Shown here piece by piece: positions 1 to 6,491 of a stretch of 9,921 bases of DNA. Numbering within the stretch: position 1 is the first letter of the stretch; each line of letters begins with the position of its first letter. The notes below the pieces were generated by a model that saw nothing but the letters and a program-made list of their open reading frames with translations, was not told the origin of the DNA and did not search any database. The DNA is from Candidatus Thalassarchaeum betae. GTDB lineage: Archaea; Thermoplasmatota; Poseidoniia; Poseidoniales; Thalassarchaeaceae. A program made the position numbers and the translations under genes. The stretch covers positions 1 through 9,921 of the forward strand of contig JAKUUO010000036.1 in the NCBI GenBank assembly GCA_022448665.1, in the 5' to 3' direction.

Positions 1-1
1 T

Positions 2-493
2 GAGATCGGTTTCGTGTTCCAACTGTTCAACCTCTTCCCGCACCTTACCATCATGGAGAACATCACCCTAGCCCCGATGAAGGTCAAGGGGATACCCAAG
101 AGGGAAGCTGAGGACCAGGCGATGGTACTGCTTGAGAGGGTCGGAATCCCTGAGCAGGCCTACAAGTACCCGAGTGCGCTCTCCGGCGGACAGCAGCAGA
201 GAGTGGCGATTGCCCGCGCTCTGGCGATGGACCCGAAGATAATGCTGTTCGACGAGCCGACATCGGCCCTCGACCCGGAGATGATCAAGGAGGTCCTGGA
301 CGTCATGATCGATCTCGCGAAGGAGGACGTTACGATGATCGTCGTGACGCACGAGATGGGGTTCGCAATGGCAGTCGCAGACCGCGTCATCCTGTTCGAC
401 GAGGGAGAGCTGGTCGAGCAGAACACCCCGGCCGAGTTCTTCGACAACCCGCAGCACAAGCGGACCAAGCTGTTCCTAGAGCAGATCCTGTAA
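2..493 (+). CDS. Polar amino-acid ABC transporter ATP-binding protein (GlnQ/HisP family), 5' end missing
   Basis: This is the nucleotide-binding subunit of an importer for polar amino acids. It hydrolyses ATP on the cytoplasmic face to drive uptake through a permease dimer. The frame is open from base 2, so the gene starts outside the window; about 163 codons are visible against roughly 240 in the family, and the Walker A region is lost. Visible in order are the Q-loop (FVFQLFNLFPHLT, the sequence typical of GlnQ), the ABC signature LSGGQQQR, Walker B IMLFDEPTSALDP, and the H-loop VVTHEMGF. The end (EFFDNPQHKRTKLFLEQIL) is the usual C-terminus of the amino-acid subfamily. The permease and binding-protein genes are not in the window and may lie upstream. 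Family assignment is firm; the exact substrate cannot be read from the ATPase alone. Confidence 0.93.
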   Translation, partial: EIGFVFQLFNLFPHLTIMENITLAPMKVKGIPKREAEDQAMVLLERVGIPEQAYKYPSALSGGQQQRVAIARALAMDPKIMLFDEPTSALDPEMIKEVLDVMIDLAKEDVTMIVVTHEMGFAMAVADRVILFDEGELVEQNTPAEFFDNPQHKRTKLFLEQIL

Positions 494-620
494 ACTTCCC
501 CCTGATTCCGTCTGGCGGGGCGTTACCCTATTGAGCCGTCGTGGCCGGCCCTGTGCCATGGCCTGCCTCGATGGGTTGCCCAACAGCCTCGAGCCCACCT
601 ACGCCTGCGCCTCGGAATTA

Positions 621-1442
621 ATGGAGACTGGACCGGTTTCTGCGCTGCTGATAATCGTCATCGGCATCCCTCTCATCAAGATCGCCAAGGGATACCTCAG
701 GAAGTTGTTCGACAGGACCGAATTCGACGAGGGACTCGAGAATTTCATGTTCCGCATCGCAGGTGTTGCAATGTGGGCCCTCGTCATACTGACGGCCGCC
801 AGCGAGCTCGGCATCAACGTCACCGGAATCGTTGCCGCGCTGGGTATCTTCGGCCTGGCAGTGGCCTTCGCCGCTCAAGACACGATGGAGAACGTCATCG
901 CTGGCATCTTCATCATCGTCGACAGGCCCTTTCGGGAGGGCGAGCGCATCATGCTGCCCAAGAAACTCGGGGGAATCTACAGCAGTTGGGGAGATGTCAA
1001 GGAGATCGGCCTGCGCACCACCCACGTCCGCTCTACCGACGGGGTGATGCTGACAATCCCCAACAAGTTGCTGACAAAGGACGCCGTGGCGAACTTCAGC
1101 CACCGCAGCGACATGGAGCTGCGCGTACGCATACGACTGGGCGTTTCACCGACATGGAAAAACGTCACCAAGGCCGAGGAGATCGTCGAGGACATCGCTG
1201 CCAACCATCCCGACATCAGCCAGAAGCCAAAGGTACCGGAGGTTGTGCTGAGGGATTTCGGCGAGCACGAGGTAATCATGGAGGTTCGCTACTATGTCGA
1301 CAACGCGAAGAAGATGCGCCCCTCGAAGTCGTTCTTCGTGACCGAGATACTGCGTCGATTCGAGGAGGGCGGAGTTAAGCTCTCAATCCCTGCGAGTATC
1401 CAGATGAACGCAGATGTGGACCTTGATGATCTAGGACTTTAG
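621..1442 (+). CDS. Small-conductance mechanosensitive ion channel, MscS family
   Basis: This is a heptameric membrane channel that opens under membrane tension to release solutes during hypo-osmotic shock. From the ATG at 621 it has 273 residues, close to E. coli MscS. Predicted membrane helices are at about residues 4-22, 43-62 and 69-102. The third is the pore helix, recognisable from the Gly/Ala pattern GIFGLAVAFAAQDTMENVIAG and the following DRPF. A beta-domain (about 103-165, with TDGVMLTIPNKLL) and an alpha/beta C-terminal domain follow. The frame is open upstream to a TTG at 531, with another ATG at 558. I prefer 621 because the extra 30 codons are Cys-rich, unlike the rest of the protein, and the first helix begins right after 621. 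The 494-620 gap shows no other gene. The stop overlaps that of the convergent NAD kinase gene. Family is firm; start is uncertain. Confidence 0.92.
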   Translation: METGPVSALLIIVIGIPLIKIAKGYLRKLFDRTEFDEGLENFMFRIAGVAMWALVILTAASELGINVTGIVAALGIFGLAVAFAAQDTMENVIAGIFIIVDRPFREGERIMLPKKLGGIYSSWGDVKEIGLRTTHVRSTDGVMLTIPNKLLTKDAVANFSHRSDMELRVRIRLGVSPTWKNVTKAEEIVEDIAANHPDISQKPKVPEVVLRDFGEHEVIMEVRYYVDNAKKMRPSKSFFVTEILRRFEEGGVKLSIPASIQMNADVDLDDLGL

Positions 1443-2329
1443 GGCTCGATCCAGTGAGCGACCCGATCGTGAATGGTCCTGCGAAAGGTCAGTAGTTGTA
1501 GGGTCGGGCCACTCAGATCCACGGTAACCCTAGCGCCCCTAGTGAAATGAGTCTCGTCCCAGCCATCACTGACGATGTAACCGCGGTGCATGTCGCTGGT
1601 CATCACCGTCGGCTGGCCGGTCCAGGCCCAGTACGAACCGTCGTCCGCGCGCTCAGCACGCGGCAGGTCCCTGGATGCGAACAGATACCGCTCGTTCACC
1701 TCGTCCATCGGGAAGGTGGCTCCCTCGATATTGACCACATGGCGAAACCACGCGCCCTGTCCGAGGAACGTCGAGAACAGACATCCCGATGACCGCTGGA
1801 CAGTGTCAATATTTCCATGGCCCCCATCGGCTCCCCTCTCCAGCTTGTAAATCGATGGCTGGTACTGATGGGTGTTGGCGATGATGAGGTCGTTGAGCGC
1901 CGGGTCAGACAGGACCGTCTTGCCACTGGTGGTGACGATCTCGGCCTGTAGCCTCGGCAGGACGTTGACTATGCCAGTTCCATCCAGTGCCGAGCGAACG
2001 TCCTCGGCGAAGTGCTTCGTATCGCTCCCCATGTAGAAGCCATACGAACCATCCTCGTCATCGTCCTGAGGATGGCTGTTTACACCCATTACAGGGGTGT
2101 CCGAGTCTATCGAGTGGGCAATCGAAGTCAGGGTGCCGTCGCCGCCTAGGATGATGACGAGATCCCGGCCGACGAAATCCTCCCTGCTTACGGTCTCGCG
2201 GGCTTTGTACGAAATCGAGGTGCCTCTGTCGCGAACCAGTTCGTCCAGTGCGTCACGAACCGCGGCCAGAGCCTTGTCATGGACCTCCTCGAAGTTCTTC
2301 TTGTAGACCACGAGGACATTTGGGGGCAT
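1439..2329 (-). CDS. NAD kinase, NADK2-like (diacylglycerol kinase-like superfamily)
   Basis: Probable cytoplasmic ATP-dependent kinase making NADP from NAD. From the ATG at 2329 it has 296 residues. Visible motifs are the nucleotide-binding GGDGT (residues 62-66) in LVIILGGDGTLTSIA, PVMGVNSHP (79-87, compare IGVNTDP of NADK2), the Asn-Asp/Glu dinucleotide motif in ALNDLII (N146, D147), and QRSSGCLFSTFLGQGAWF (178-195). In NADK2 the last segment reads roughly SSG...TGTGSKAW, and here several Gly/Ser positions are changed. A C-terminal SDGWDE (254-259) sits where VDGG is found. The frame is open to an ATG at 2407, but AAGGAG lies 9 bases before 2329 and a TATA-like box at 2369-2377 would put the transcript start downstream of 2407, so 2329 is chosen. 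The gene is divergent from the lipoprotein gene and convergent with the channel gene. Superfamily is firm; NADK2-type is an inference from remembered motifs. Confidence 0.82.
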   Translation of the reverse strand: MPPNVLVVYKKNFEEVHDKALAAVRDALDELVRDRGTSISYKARETVSREDFVGRDLVIILGGDGTLTSIAHSIDSDTPVMGVNSHPQDDDEDGSYGFYMGSDTKHFAEDVRSALDGTGIVNVLPRLQAEIVTTSGKTVLSDPALNDLIIANTHQYQPSIYKLERGADGGHGNIDTVQRSSGCLFSTFLGQGAWFRHVVNIEGATFPMDEVNERYLFASRDLPRAERADDGSYWAWTGQPTVMTSDMHRGYIVSDGWDETHFTRGARVTVDLSGPTLQLLTFRRTIHDRVAHWIEP

Positions 2330-2338
2330 CGCGTCACG

Positions 2339-2344
2339 CTCCTT
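2339..2344 (-). promoter_or_regulatory. Ribosome binding site of the NAD kinase gene
   Basis: Read on the minus strand this is AAGGAG, 9 bases before the ATG at 2329. It is one of the better Shine-Dalgarno matches in the window and supports 2329 over the upstream in-frame ATG at 2407. Confidence 0.6.
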
Positions 2345-2368
2345 CGCAGGCTTTCCTCTGTGGGCGTC

Positions 2369-2377
2369 CCATATAGG
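2369..2377 (-). promoter_or_regulatory. Candidate archaeal TATA box for the NAD kinase gene
   Basis: On the minus strand the sequence reads GCGCCTATATGGGACG, with an AT-rich core in a GC-rich surround. At the usual archaeal spacing of about 25 bases, transcription would begin near 2347, giving a leader of roughly 18 bases that holds the AAGGAG site. The same leader contains GGAAAGCCT (2348-2356, minus), a motif also seen ahead of the NfeD-like and flotillin genes. This is sequence inspection only. Confidence 0.45.
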
Positions 2378-2434
2378 CGCGACGCACAGTCCAACATGCG
2401 ATTCCACTGACGGCTATCGCATAGGCTCATCACC

Positions 2435-2450
2435 CCCGCGCGCTCGCGGG
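2435..2450 (+). promoter_or_regulatory. GC hairpin at the start of the lipoprotein gene
   Basis: The arms CCCGCG (2435-2440) and CGCGGG (2445-2450) form a perfect 6-bp stem with loop CGCT, ending 5 bases before the GTG start. The right arm overlaps the G-rich stretch GGGAGGG (2448-2454), the only Shine-Dalgarno-like sequence for this gene, so a folded leader would hide it. Whether the transcript includes the left arm is unknown. Confidence 0.35.
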
Positions 2451-2455
2451 AGGGC

Positions 2456-3523
2456 GTGAGAAACGCGATCTTGGCTGCACTGCTCATCCTCGCTCCGCTC
2501 TCAGGGGGGTGTCTTGAGGTCCCTCTGAACCCCTGCCCGGATGGTGATTGCTTCCCCTTGGATCAGTCCGCGCTGTCCGAGCTACTGTCGGCCCCGGGCG
2601 CCTTCGATGTCCTGTCTTATGCCGAGGACTTCGAGCGGCTGATGGTCGAGACCTTGACTGTCTACGACAATCAGGGCCAGAGAGGGGAGATGCAGTGGAG
2701 CGTGGCCAAGGATGACGATGCAGGGCTGCGCTCGATCGCGATGAGGCTAACCATCGGGACTACGACCATCGACACCGAGGTCATCGAAGGACAGGAGGTC
2801 ACCAATGTCAGGATCGGCGGAGACTGGTACGAGGGCCGCGATGCGATACCGCAGTACGCGGACCCGTTCGAGGAGATAGCCGAACTCGCTTCAGAGCAGC
2901 CTGACGGCCTGTGGCCGCCGTTCGGCTTCGACACAGCCTCGATTGCGGACCTCGACTGGACCATCACCGGCGACCCCCTCTCCCTGCAGCAGGTCGCCTC
3001 TGCCTCCAATGAGACCCACACCATCATCATCGAGATGATAGGCGCGCCCCCGATGATTACCGGGATCGAGACCTACTCCGGGGATGACGAGCAGTTTACC
3101 CTCAGGGTCACGACCGGGGATGCTGTGAGCCTCGCTCTGCAGGAGGGTCTGCCGCGCACCCCGACCGGGTTCAGTCTCGAGTCCCCCTCTTTCCAAATGG
3201 GCGACGTCACGGTCTGGACAGGGGCGGTGCAAGAGGGGCTGACTGCGGAGGTCGACCCCGTCGAGTTGGAGTTCCACGGACTCTCCGGGGAAGCAGAGAA
3301 CGCGACCTCCGTGGCTGTGATGAGGCTCGACGAGCAGTACTCCAACACCACTCTGGAAGACGGAACCTGGTGGGAGTTCTCGTGGTCAGACTACATTGCA
3401 GACGGCTATGTCTCGGGAGGGGATCTCTATCAGATTCGCACCAATGCTACCGGCGAGTTGAGCGTCGCTGTGTACGACCTCTGGGCCGAATCATGGACCG
3501 GCGGCTCGCTACCGGGCTCATGA
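2456..3523 (+). CDS. Secreted lipoprotein of unknown function, possible LolA/LppX-like fold
   Basis: I do not recognise a named family. The 355-residue protein begins at GTG with a short signal peptide (R2-N3, hydrophobic 5-15) and a lipobox-like SGGC with Cys19 as the likely lipidated residue, so it is probably anchored outside the cytoplasmic membrane. The mature part is acidic and rich in beta-forming strands. The pattern at about 50-240 (repeated short strands, IGGDWYEGRD at 120-129) recalls the half-barrel of LolA/LppX-type carriers; that is a weak inference. Near the C-terminus residues 312-323 (DYIADGYVSGGD) match an EF-hand-like loop at positions 1, 5, 6, 8, 9 and 12 but have Ile at position 3. 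The GTG start keeps the charged n-region of the signal peptide. The gene is followed after 53 bases by an ABC exporter in the same direction, which might make it an accessory factor, though nothing proves this. Confidence 0.8.
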   Translation: MRNAILAALLILAPLSGGCLEVPLNPCPDGDCFPLDQSALSELLSAPGAFDVLSYAEDFERLMVETLTVYDNQGQRGEMQWSVAKDDDAGLRSIAMRLTIGTTTIDTEVIEGQEVTNVRIGGDWYEGRDAIPQYADPFEEIAELASEQPDGLWPPFGFDTASIADLDWTITGDPLSLQQVASASNETHTIIIEMIGAPPMITGIETYSGDDEQFTLRVTTGDAVSLALQEGLPRTPTGFSLESPSFQMGDVTVWTGAVQEGLTAEVDPVELEFHGLSGEAENATSVAVMRLDEQYSNTTLEDGTWWEFSWSDYIADGYVSGGDLYQIRTNATGELSVAVYDLWAESWTGGSLPGS

Positions 3524-3530
3524 GGGCCAC

Positions 3531-3566
3531 GGCGTTGGATGAGTATCTTCAAACGCCTATCCAATG
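3531..3566 (+). promoter_or_regulatory. Overlapping inverted repeats upstream of the ABC exporter
   Basis: Two mutually exclusive stems can form in the 53-base gap. GGCGTT (3531-3536) pairs with AACGCC (3552-3557), and TTGGAT (3535-3540) pairs with ATCCAA (3559-3564), the latter extendable outward by a G-T and a C-G pair. They share the bases TT at 3535-3536, so only one can form at a time. The exporter ATG is 11 bases beyond. No T-run follows, so this is not a simple terminator. Confidence 0.3.
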
Positions 3567-3576
3567 AGGCGTAGTC

Positions 3577-5346
3577 ATGGCCGAGAGCAGTCATCCGCTG
3601 ATGCGACTCCTCTCACAACTGAGGCACCATAGGGGCACTGTCCTGCTCGCCTCAATCTGCTCAATTCTGAACAAGGTATGGGACCTCGCCCCTCCCGTCC
3701 TGATAGGCATGGCCATCGACGTGGTCGCCACTCGGGAAGACTCATTCCTAGCTCAATTCGGCTATCCCGACGTATACGAACAACTCTACATTCTCACCGG
3801 CATCACTGTGGTGATTTGGGTCTTGGAATCAATTTTCCAGTACTTCTACGCCGTGCTGTGGCGCAACTTGGCCCAGACCGCCCAGCACGAGCTCCGAATG
3901 TCGGCCTACACCCACATCCAGGACCTCGAGATGGAGTGGTACTCCGAGCAGTCCACTGGAAGCCTGATGGCGATAATGAACGATGATGTCAACCAGCTCG
4001 AGCGCTTCCTCGACCAGGGTGCCACCGACCTGTTGCACGTCGCGACCACGATCATCGTCGTGGGCGCGATAATGATCTCAGTGGCACCCGAGGTCGCCCT
4101 GCTCGCGATACTGCCCGTGCCAATCATCGTCGGGGGCTCATTCATCTACCAGCGCAGGATAGCTGTGCGCTACACCAAGGTCAGAAGCAGGGTCGCAGAT
4201 CTCAGCGCGCTTCTGAACAACAACCTGCACGGCATCACGACGATCAAGTCGTTCACAGCCGAGGAGCGTGAGGCAGAGCGAGTGGGCGATGCCTCGATGT
4301 CCTACAGAGAGGCCAACCGCGATGCCATCCGCCTCTCGGCTTCGTTCGTGCCAATCATCAGGATGGCGATCCTCTTCGCCTTCACTGCGAACATGCTGGT
4401 GGGCGGTTGGTACGCTCTTGACGGGCGAATCAGCCTCGGGGCCTACTCGGTCATCGTCTTCATCACCCAGAGGCTGCTGTGGCCGCTGACTAGGCTTGGC
4501 GAGACCTTCGATCTGTACCAGCGTGCGATGGCCTCAGTGACCCGAGTCCTCGACCTTCTCGACACCAAGATAGGGATTGTTGAGGGAGAAAAGAGACTCG
4601 AATCAGTGCGCGGCGAGATAGGTTTCAGCGGAGTCGGATTTTCCTACCCAGAAAGGGAGATCGTCCTCGAGGGAATCGACTTCGCAATCCCCGCGGGCAA
4701 GACGGTCGGACTTGTCGGCTCGACAGGCTCCGGCAAAACCACGCTCGTACGTCTGCTGCTGAGATTCCACGACCCAGACACGGGCACAGTAACTCTCGAT
4801 GGCCACGACATCAGGGAACTGACGCTGCAGTCGCTACGCGGCTCAGTAGCGCTGGTGAGCCAGACCACGACGCTCTTCCCGGGCTCGGTTCGCGACAACG
4901 TGCGCTATGGCGATCCTGACGCCGATGAGGCAGCGGTCGTCGAGGCGGCTCGCGTAGCCGAGGCGCTCGGCTTCATCGAGGAGCTGCCCTACGGCTGGGA
5001 GACCGACATCGGCGAGGGCGGCCACAGGCTGTCCGGCGGCCAGCGACAGAGGATCGCCATAGCCAGAGCCGTTCTGAAGGACGCTCCGGTGCTGGTGCTC
5101 GACGAGGCCACCAGCAACGTCGACAACGAGACCGAGGCGGCGCTCAAGCGCTCGATCGAGACAATCTCGGAGGGACGCACCACGCTCATCATCGCGCATC
5201 GCCTCTCGACGGTTCGCAACGCGGACGTGATCGCCGTGATCGGCGATGGTCGCATATCGGAGACAGGCACCCACGAGGAGCTTCTGGAGAGCAGTGGACT
5301 ATATTCGCGACTCTGGGCCGTGCAGACCGGGGAGGCGACGACATGA
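3577..5346 (+). CDS. ABC exporter half-transporter (MsbA/BmrA-like, fused membrane and ATPase domains)
   Basis: This protein probably dimerises and exports a hydrophobic substrate, lipid or drug across the cytoplasmic membrane using ATP. The 589 residues are typical of the family. The six-helix membrane domain spans about 20-310, with hydrophobic segments near 21-50, 70-92, 152-190 and 255-305. The ATPase domain (about 347-585) has Walker A GSTGSGKT (381-388), the Q-loop glutamine Q429 in LVSQTTTLFPGSV, the exporter X-loop ETDIGEGG, the signature LSGGQRQR (485-492), Walker B VLVLDE (505-510) with catalytic Glu510, and the H-loop His541 in IIAHRLST. All catalytic residues are intact. The start has no clear Shine-Dalgarno. 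The stop overlaps the thioesterase start (ATGA), so the two are surely co-transcribed. The substrate cannot be deduced from sequence. Confidence 0.95.
   Translation: MAESSHPLMRLLSQLRHHRGTVLLASICSILNKVWDLAPPVLIGMAIDVVATREDSFLAQFGYPDVYEQLYILTGITVVIWVLESIFQYFYAVLWRNLAQTAQHELRMSAYTHIQDLEMEWYSEQSTGSLMAIMNDDVNQLERFLDQGATDLLHVATTIIVVGAIMISVAPEVALLAILPVPIIVGGSFIYQRRIAVRYTKVRSRVADLSALLNNNLHGITTIKSFTAEEREAERVGDASMSYREANRDAIRLSASFVPIIRMAILFAFTANMLVGGWYALDGRISLGAYSVIVFITQRLLWPLTRLGETFDLYQRAMASVTRVLDLLDTKIGIVEGEKRLESVRGEIGFSGVGFSYPEREIVLEGIDFAIPAGKTVGLVGSTGSGKTTLVRLLLRFHDPDTGTVTLDGHDIRELTLQSLRGSVALVSQTTTLFPGSVRDNVRYGDPDADEAAVVEAARVAEALGFIEELPYGWETDIGEGGHRLSGGQRQRIAIARAVLKDAPVLVLDEATSNVDNETEAALKRSIETISEGRTTLIIAHRLSTVRNADVIAVIGDGRISETGTHEELLESSGLYSRLWAVQTGEATT
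5331..5335 (+). promoter_or_regulatory. Ribosome binding site of the thioesterase gene
   Basis: GGAGG lies inside the last codons of the exporter, 7 bases before the overlapping ATG at 5343. It supports that start and independent re-initiation on the shared transcript. Confidence 0.6.
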
Positions 5347-5765
5347 CCGACGAGTTGAGCACACCCAACCTCACCAAGTTCGCAGAGATTGTGGGCTTTG
5401 AAGTGACCAAGTTCGGCGACGGCAGATGCACCGTCGAGGCTACCGTCGATGAACGGCACCTCAATCTCGGTGGTGTGGCACACGGCGGCCTGCACGCCAC
5501 AATGCTGGACACATCGATGGGAGGTGCTCTGGTCTCGACCCTGCTGAAGGAGGAGTGGTGTGCAACCGCACAAATCGACATCTCCTACCTCAATGCCGCC
5601 TCCTTGGGATCCCACCTCACGGCGAATGGGAGCGTAGTCCGAAGGGGGCGCAATCTCGCTCACCTCGAGGGCGAACTAGTCTCAGAAGACGGCACCGTGA
5701 TAGCCACGGCCAAGGGGACCTGGGCGGTCTGGCGCAAGCGTCCCTCTAGCCTCGGTGGCTCGTAG
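5343..5765 (+). CDS. PaaI-like hotdog-fold thioesterase
   Basis: Likely a cytoplasmic acyl-CoA thioesterase that cleaves a CoA thioester to free acid and CoA. At 140 residues it has the usual length of a single hotdog domain. The family core reads HLNLGGVAHGGLHATMLDTS (39-58), with the HGG turn at 47-49 and the probable catalytic acid Asp56 on the central helix. The later strands IDISYLNAA and VIATAKGTWAVW fit the PaaI / YbgC-like beta-sheet order. The ATG overlaps the exporter stop by 4 bases (ATGA), and a good Shine-Dalgarno lies 7 bases ahead, so translational coupling is expected. Because the partner is a transporter, the substrate could be a lipid-related acyl-CoA, but that is a guess. 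Menaquinone or phenylacetate pathway roles are alternatives with no support nearby. Confidence 0.9.
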   Translation: MTDELSTPNLTKFAEIVGFEVTKFGDGRCTVEATVDERHLNLGGVAHGGLHATMLDTSMGGALVSTLLKEEWCATAQIDISYLNAASLGSHLTANGSVVRRGRNLAHLEGELVSEDGTVIATAKGTWAVWRKRPSSLGGS

Positions 5766-5812
5766 TCCCGCCGGGAACAGATTCATTTCCCACCACCTCT
5801 CCGTAGGGGACG

Positions 5813-6142
5813 ATGGCACGCGTAGACTCGCTCATCTGGTTCATGGCCGGATTCGCCCAACTCTTCGTGGGCTCCTCTCTGGACTCCCAACTAATGGGTG
5901 CGATCCTCTCGGTCACAGGAGGGAGCTCCGTGTTGCTTGGGTTATACGCGCTGGTTTTCGTCGCAAGGCACCACAAGGAGTTCGAGGCGGCCTACAGCAA
6001 ATTGGAGAAGACCACGATGACGAGGGACGATCAAGGTCGCATCCGCCGCATCGATGATGGCGACCAGGTGAAAAGGGCCGTATGGTACGCTGTTCCCATA
6101 ATACTGACGTTCTTGGCGGCTCTCGGCTGGCTAGCTAACTAG
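5813..6142 (+). CDS. Small membrane protein, unrecognised (three predicted helices)
   Basis: I do not recognise a family. The 109-residue product has predicted membrane helices at about 6-22, 27-51 and 89-107. Between helices 2 and 3 is a highly charged soluble stretch (52-88, with RHHKEFEAAYSKLEKTTMTR and DDQGRIRRIDDGDQ), probably cytoplasmic by the positive-inside rule. Codon use looks like its neighbours and the frame ends 8 bases before the next gene, so both are probably real and co-transcribed. GGGG lies only 3 bases ahead of the ATG, too close for a normal Shine-Dalgarno. The 47-base gap from the thioesterase contains an AT-rich TTCATTT (about 5782-5788) at the right distance for a TATA box of a nearly leaderless transcript; this is weak. 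Confidence 0.75.
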   Translation: MARVDSLIWFMAGFAQLFVGSSLDSQLMGAILSVTGGSSVLLGLYALVFVARHHKEFEAAYSKLEKTTMTRDDQGRIRRIDDGDQVKRAVWYAVPIILTFLAALGWLAN

Positions 6143-6150
6143 GTGCTCGC

Positions 6151-6420
6151 ATGTCAAAGGCCAGCAAAGGCCTCGAAGAGATGGTTGACCGGGTGGTGGA
6201 TAACCCCGCCTACGACATGTTGGGGGGTTACCACATGTTCCTGCGCAGGGTGACCATACCGATCATTCTGATTCTGATAGCCATGATGGTGTACACCTTC
6301 CTGTCCGGGTACCTCTCCGACGACCTCAGTCTGATACTGACAGCTCTGGTGACGGGGCTGTCCATAGGGCCTATTTTCGGCTTGGAGCGGTATTTCGGAG
6401 AGCGAAGTCTCAGGAAATGA
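6151..6420 (+). CDS. Small membrane protein, unrecognised (two predicted helices)
   Basis: I do not recognise a family. The 89-residue protein has a soluble N-terminal part (1-33, acidic then basic near LRR at 31-33), predicted helices at about 35-55 and 59-78, and a short basic tail ending RSLRK. The loop between helices is very short and acidic (SDDLS), which suggests a helical hairpin with both ends in the cytoplasm. AGGTG (6141-6145), overlapping the preceding stop codon, sits 5 bases before the ATG and supports this start and coupling to the upstream gene. It lies directly before the NfeD-like gene, separated by a 71-base gap that seems to hold a promoter. Confidence 0.72.
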   Translation: MSKASKGLEEMVDRVVDNPAYDMLGGYHMFLRRVTIPIILILIAMMVYTFLSGYLSDDLSLILTALVTGLSIGPIFGLERYFGERSLRK

Positions 6421-6432
6421 GCTCCCCTGACC

Positions 6433-6478
6433 GCCTTTATCGCTCAGTGCCGCCGAATGGGTAAAAGGGAAAGCCTCA
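6433..6478 (+). promoter_or_regulatory. Candidate promoter region of the NfeD-like gene
   Basis: Two AT-rich elements stand out in the 71-base gap. TTTAT at 6436-6440 would place a transcript start near 6464 with a leader of under 30 bases. GTAAAAGGGAAAG (6461-6473) is about 25 bases before the ATG and would give a leaderless transcript. The second contains GGGAAAGCCT (6467-6476), closely matching a motif ahead of the flotillin gene. No Shine-Dalgarno is evident before 6492, which favours a leaderless start. I cannot choose between them by eye. Confidence 0.35.
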
Positions 6479-6491
6479 CCTTGTCGTCACC

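Noticed and set aside
531..620. N-terminal extension of the channel gene from TTG 531 or ATG 558
   Set aside because: The extra residues are Cys-rich and non-hydrophobic and add nothing typical of MscS. The ATG at 621 sits right before the first helix. It is still possible, since TACCCTATTG near 524-533 could be a poor TATA box for the 558 start.
773..1378. A 201-codon open frame on the plus strand inside the channel gene
   Set aside because: Its product is dominated by Arg, Gly and His, a typical out-of-frame translation of GC-rich coding DNA, while the main frame gives a clear MscS protein.
2188..2487. A minus-strand frame covering the divergent promoter and the NAD kinase 5' end
   Set aside because: It overlaps the kinase in another frame, has no motif, and its upstream part is the antisense of the lipoprotein signal peptide.
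4989..5663. A 224-codon open frame on the minus strand across the exporter-thioesterase junction
   Set aside because: It lies opposite two well-supported genes, is rich in Ser/Arg as expected of an antisense frame in GC-rich DNA, and has no recognisable motif.
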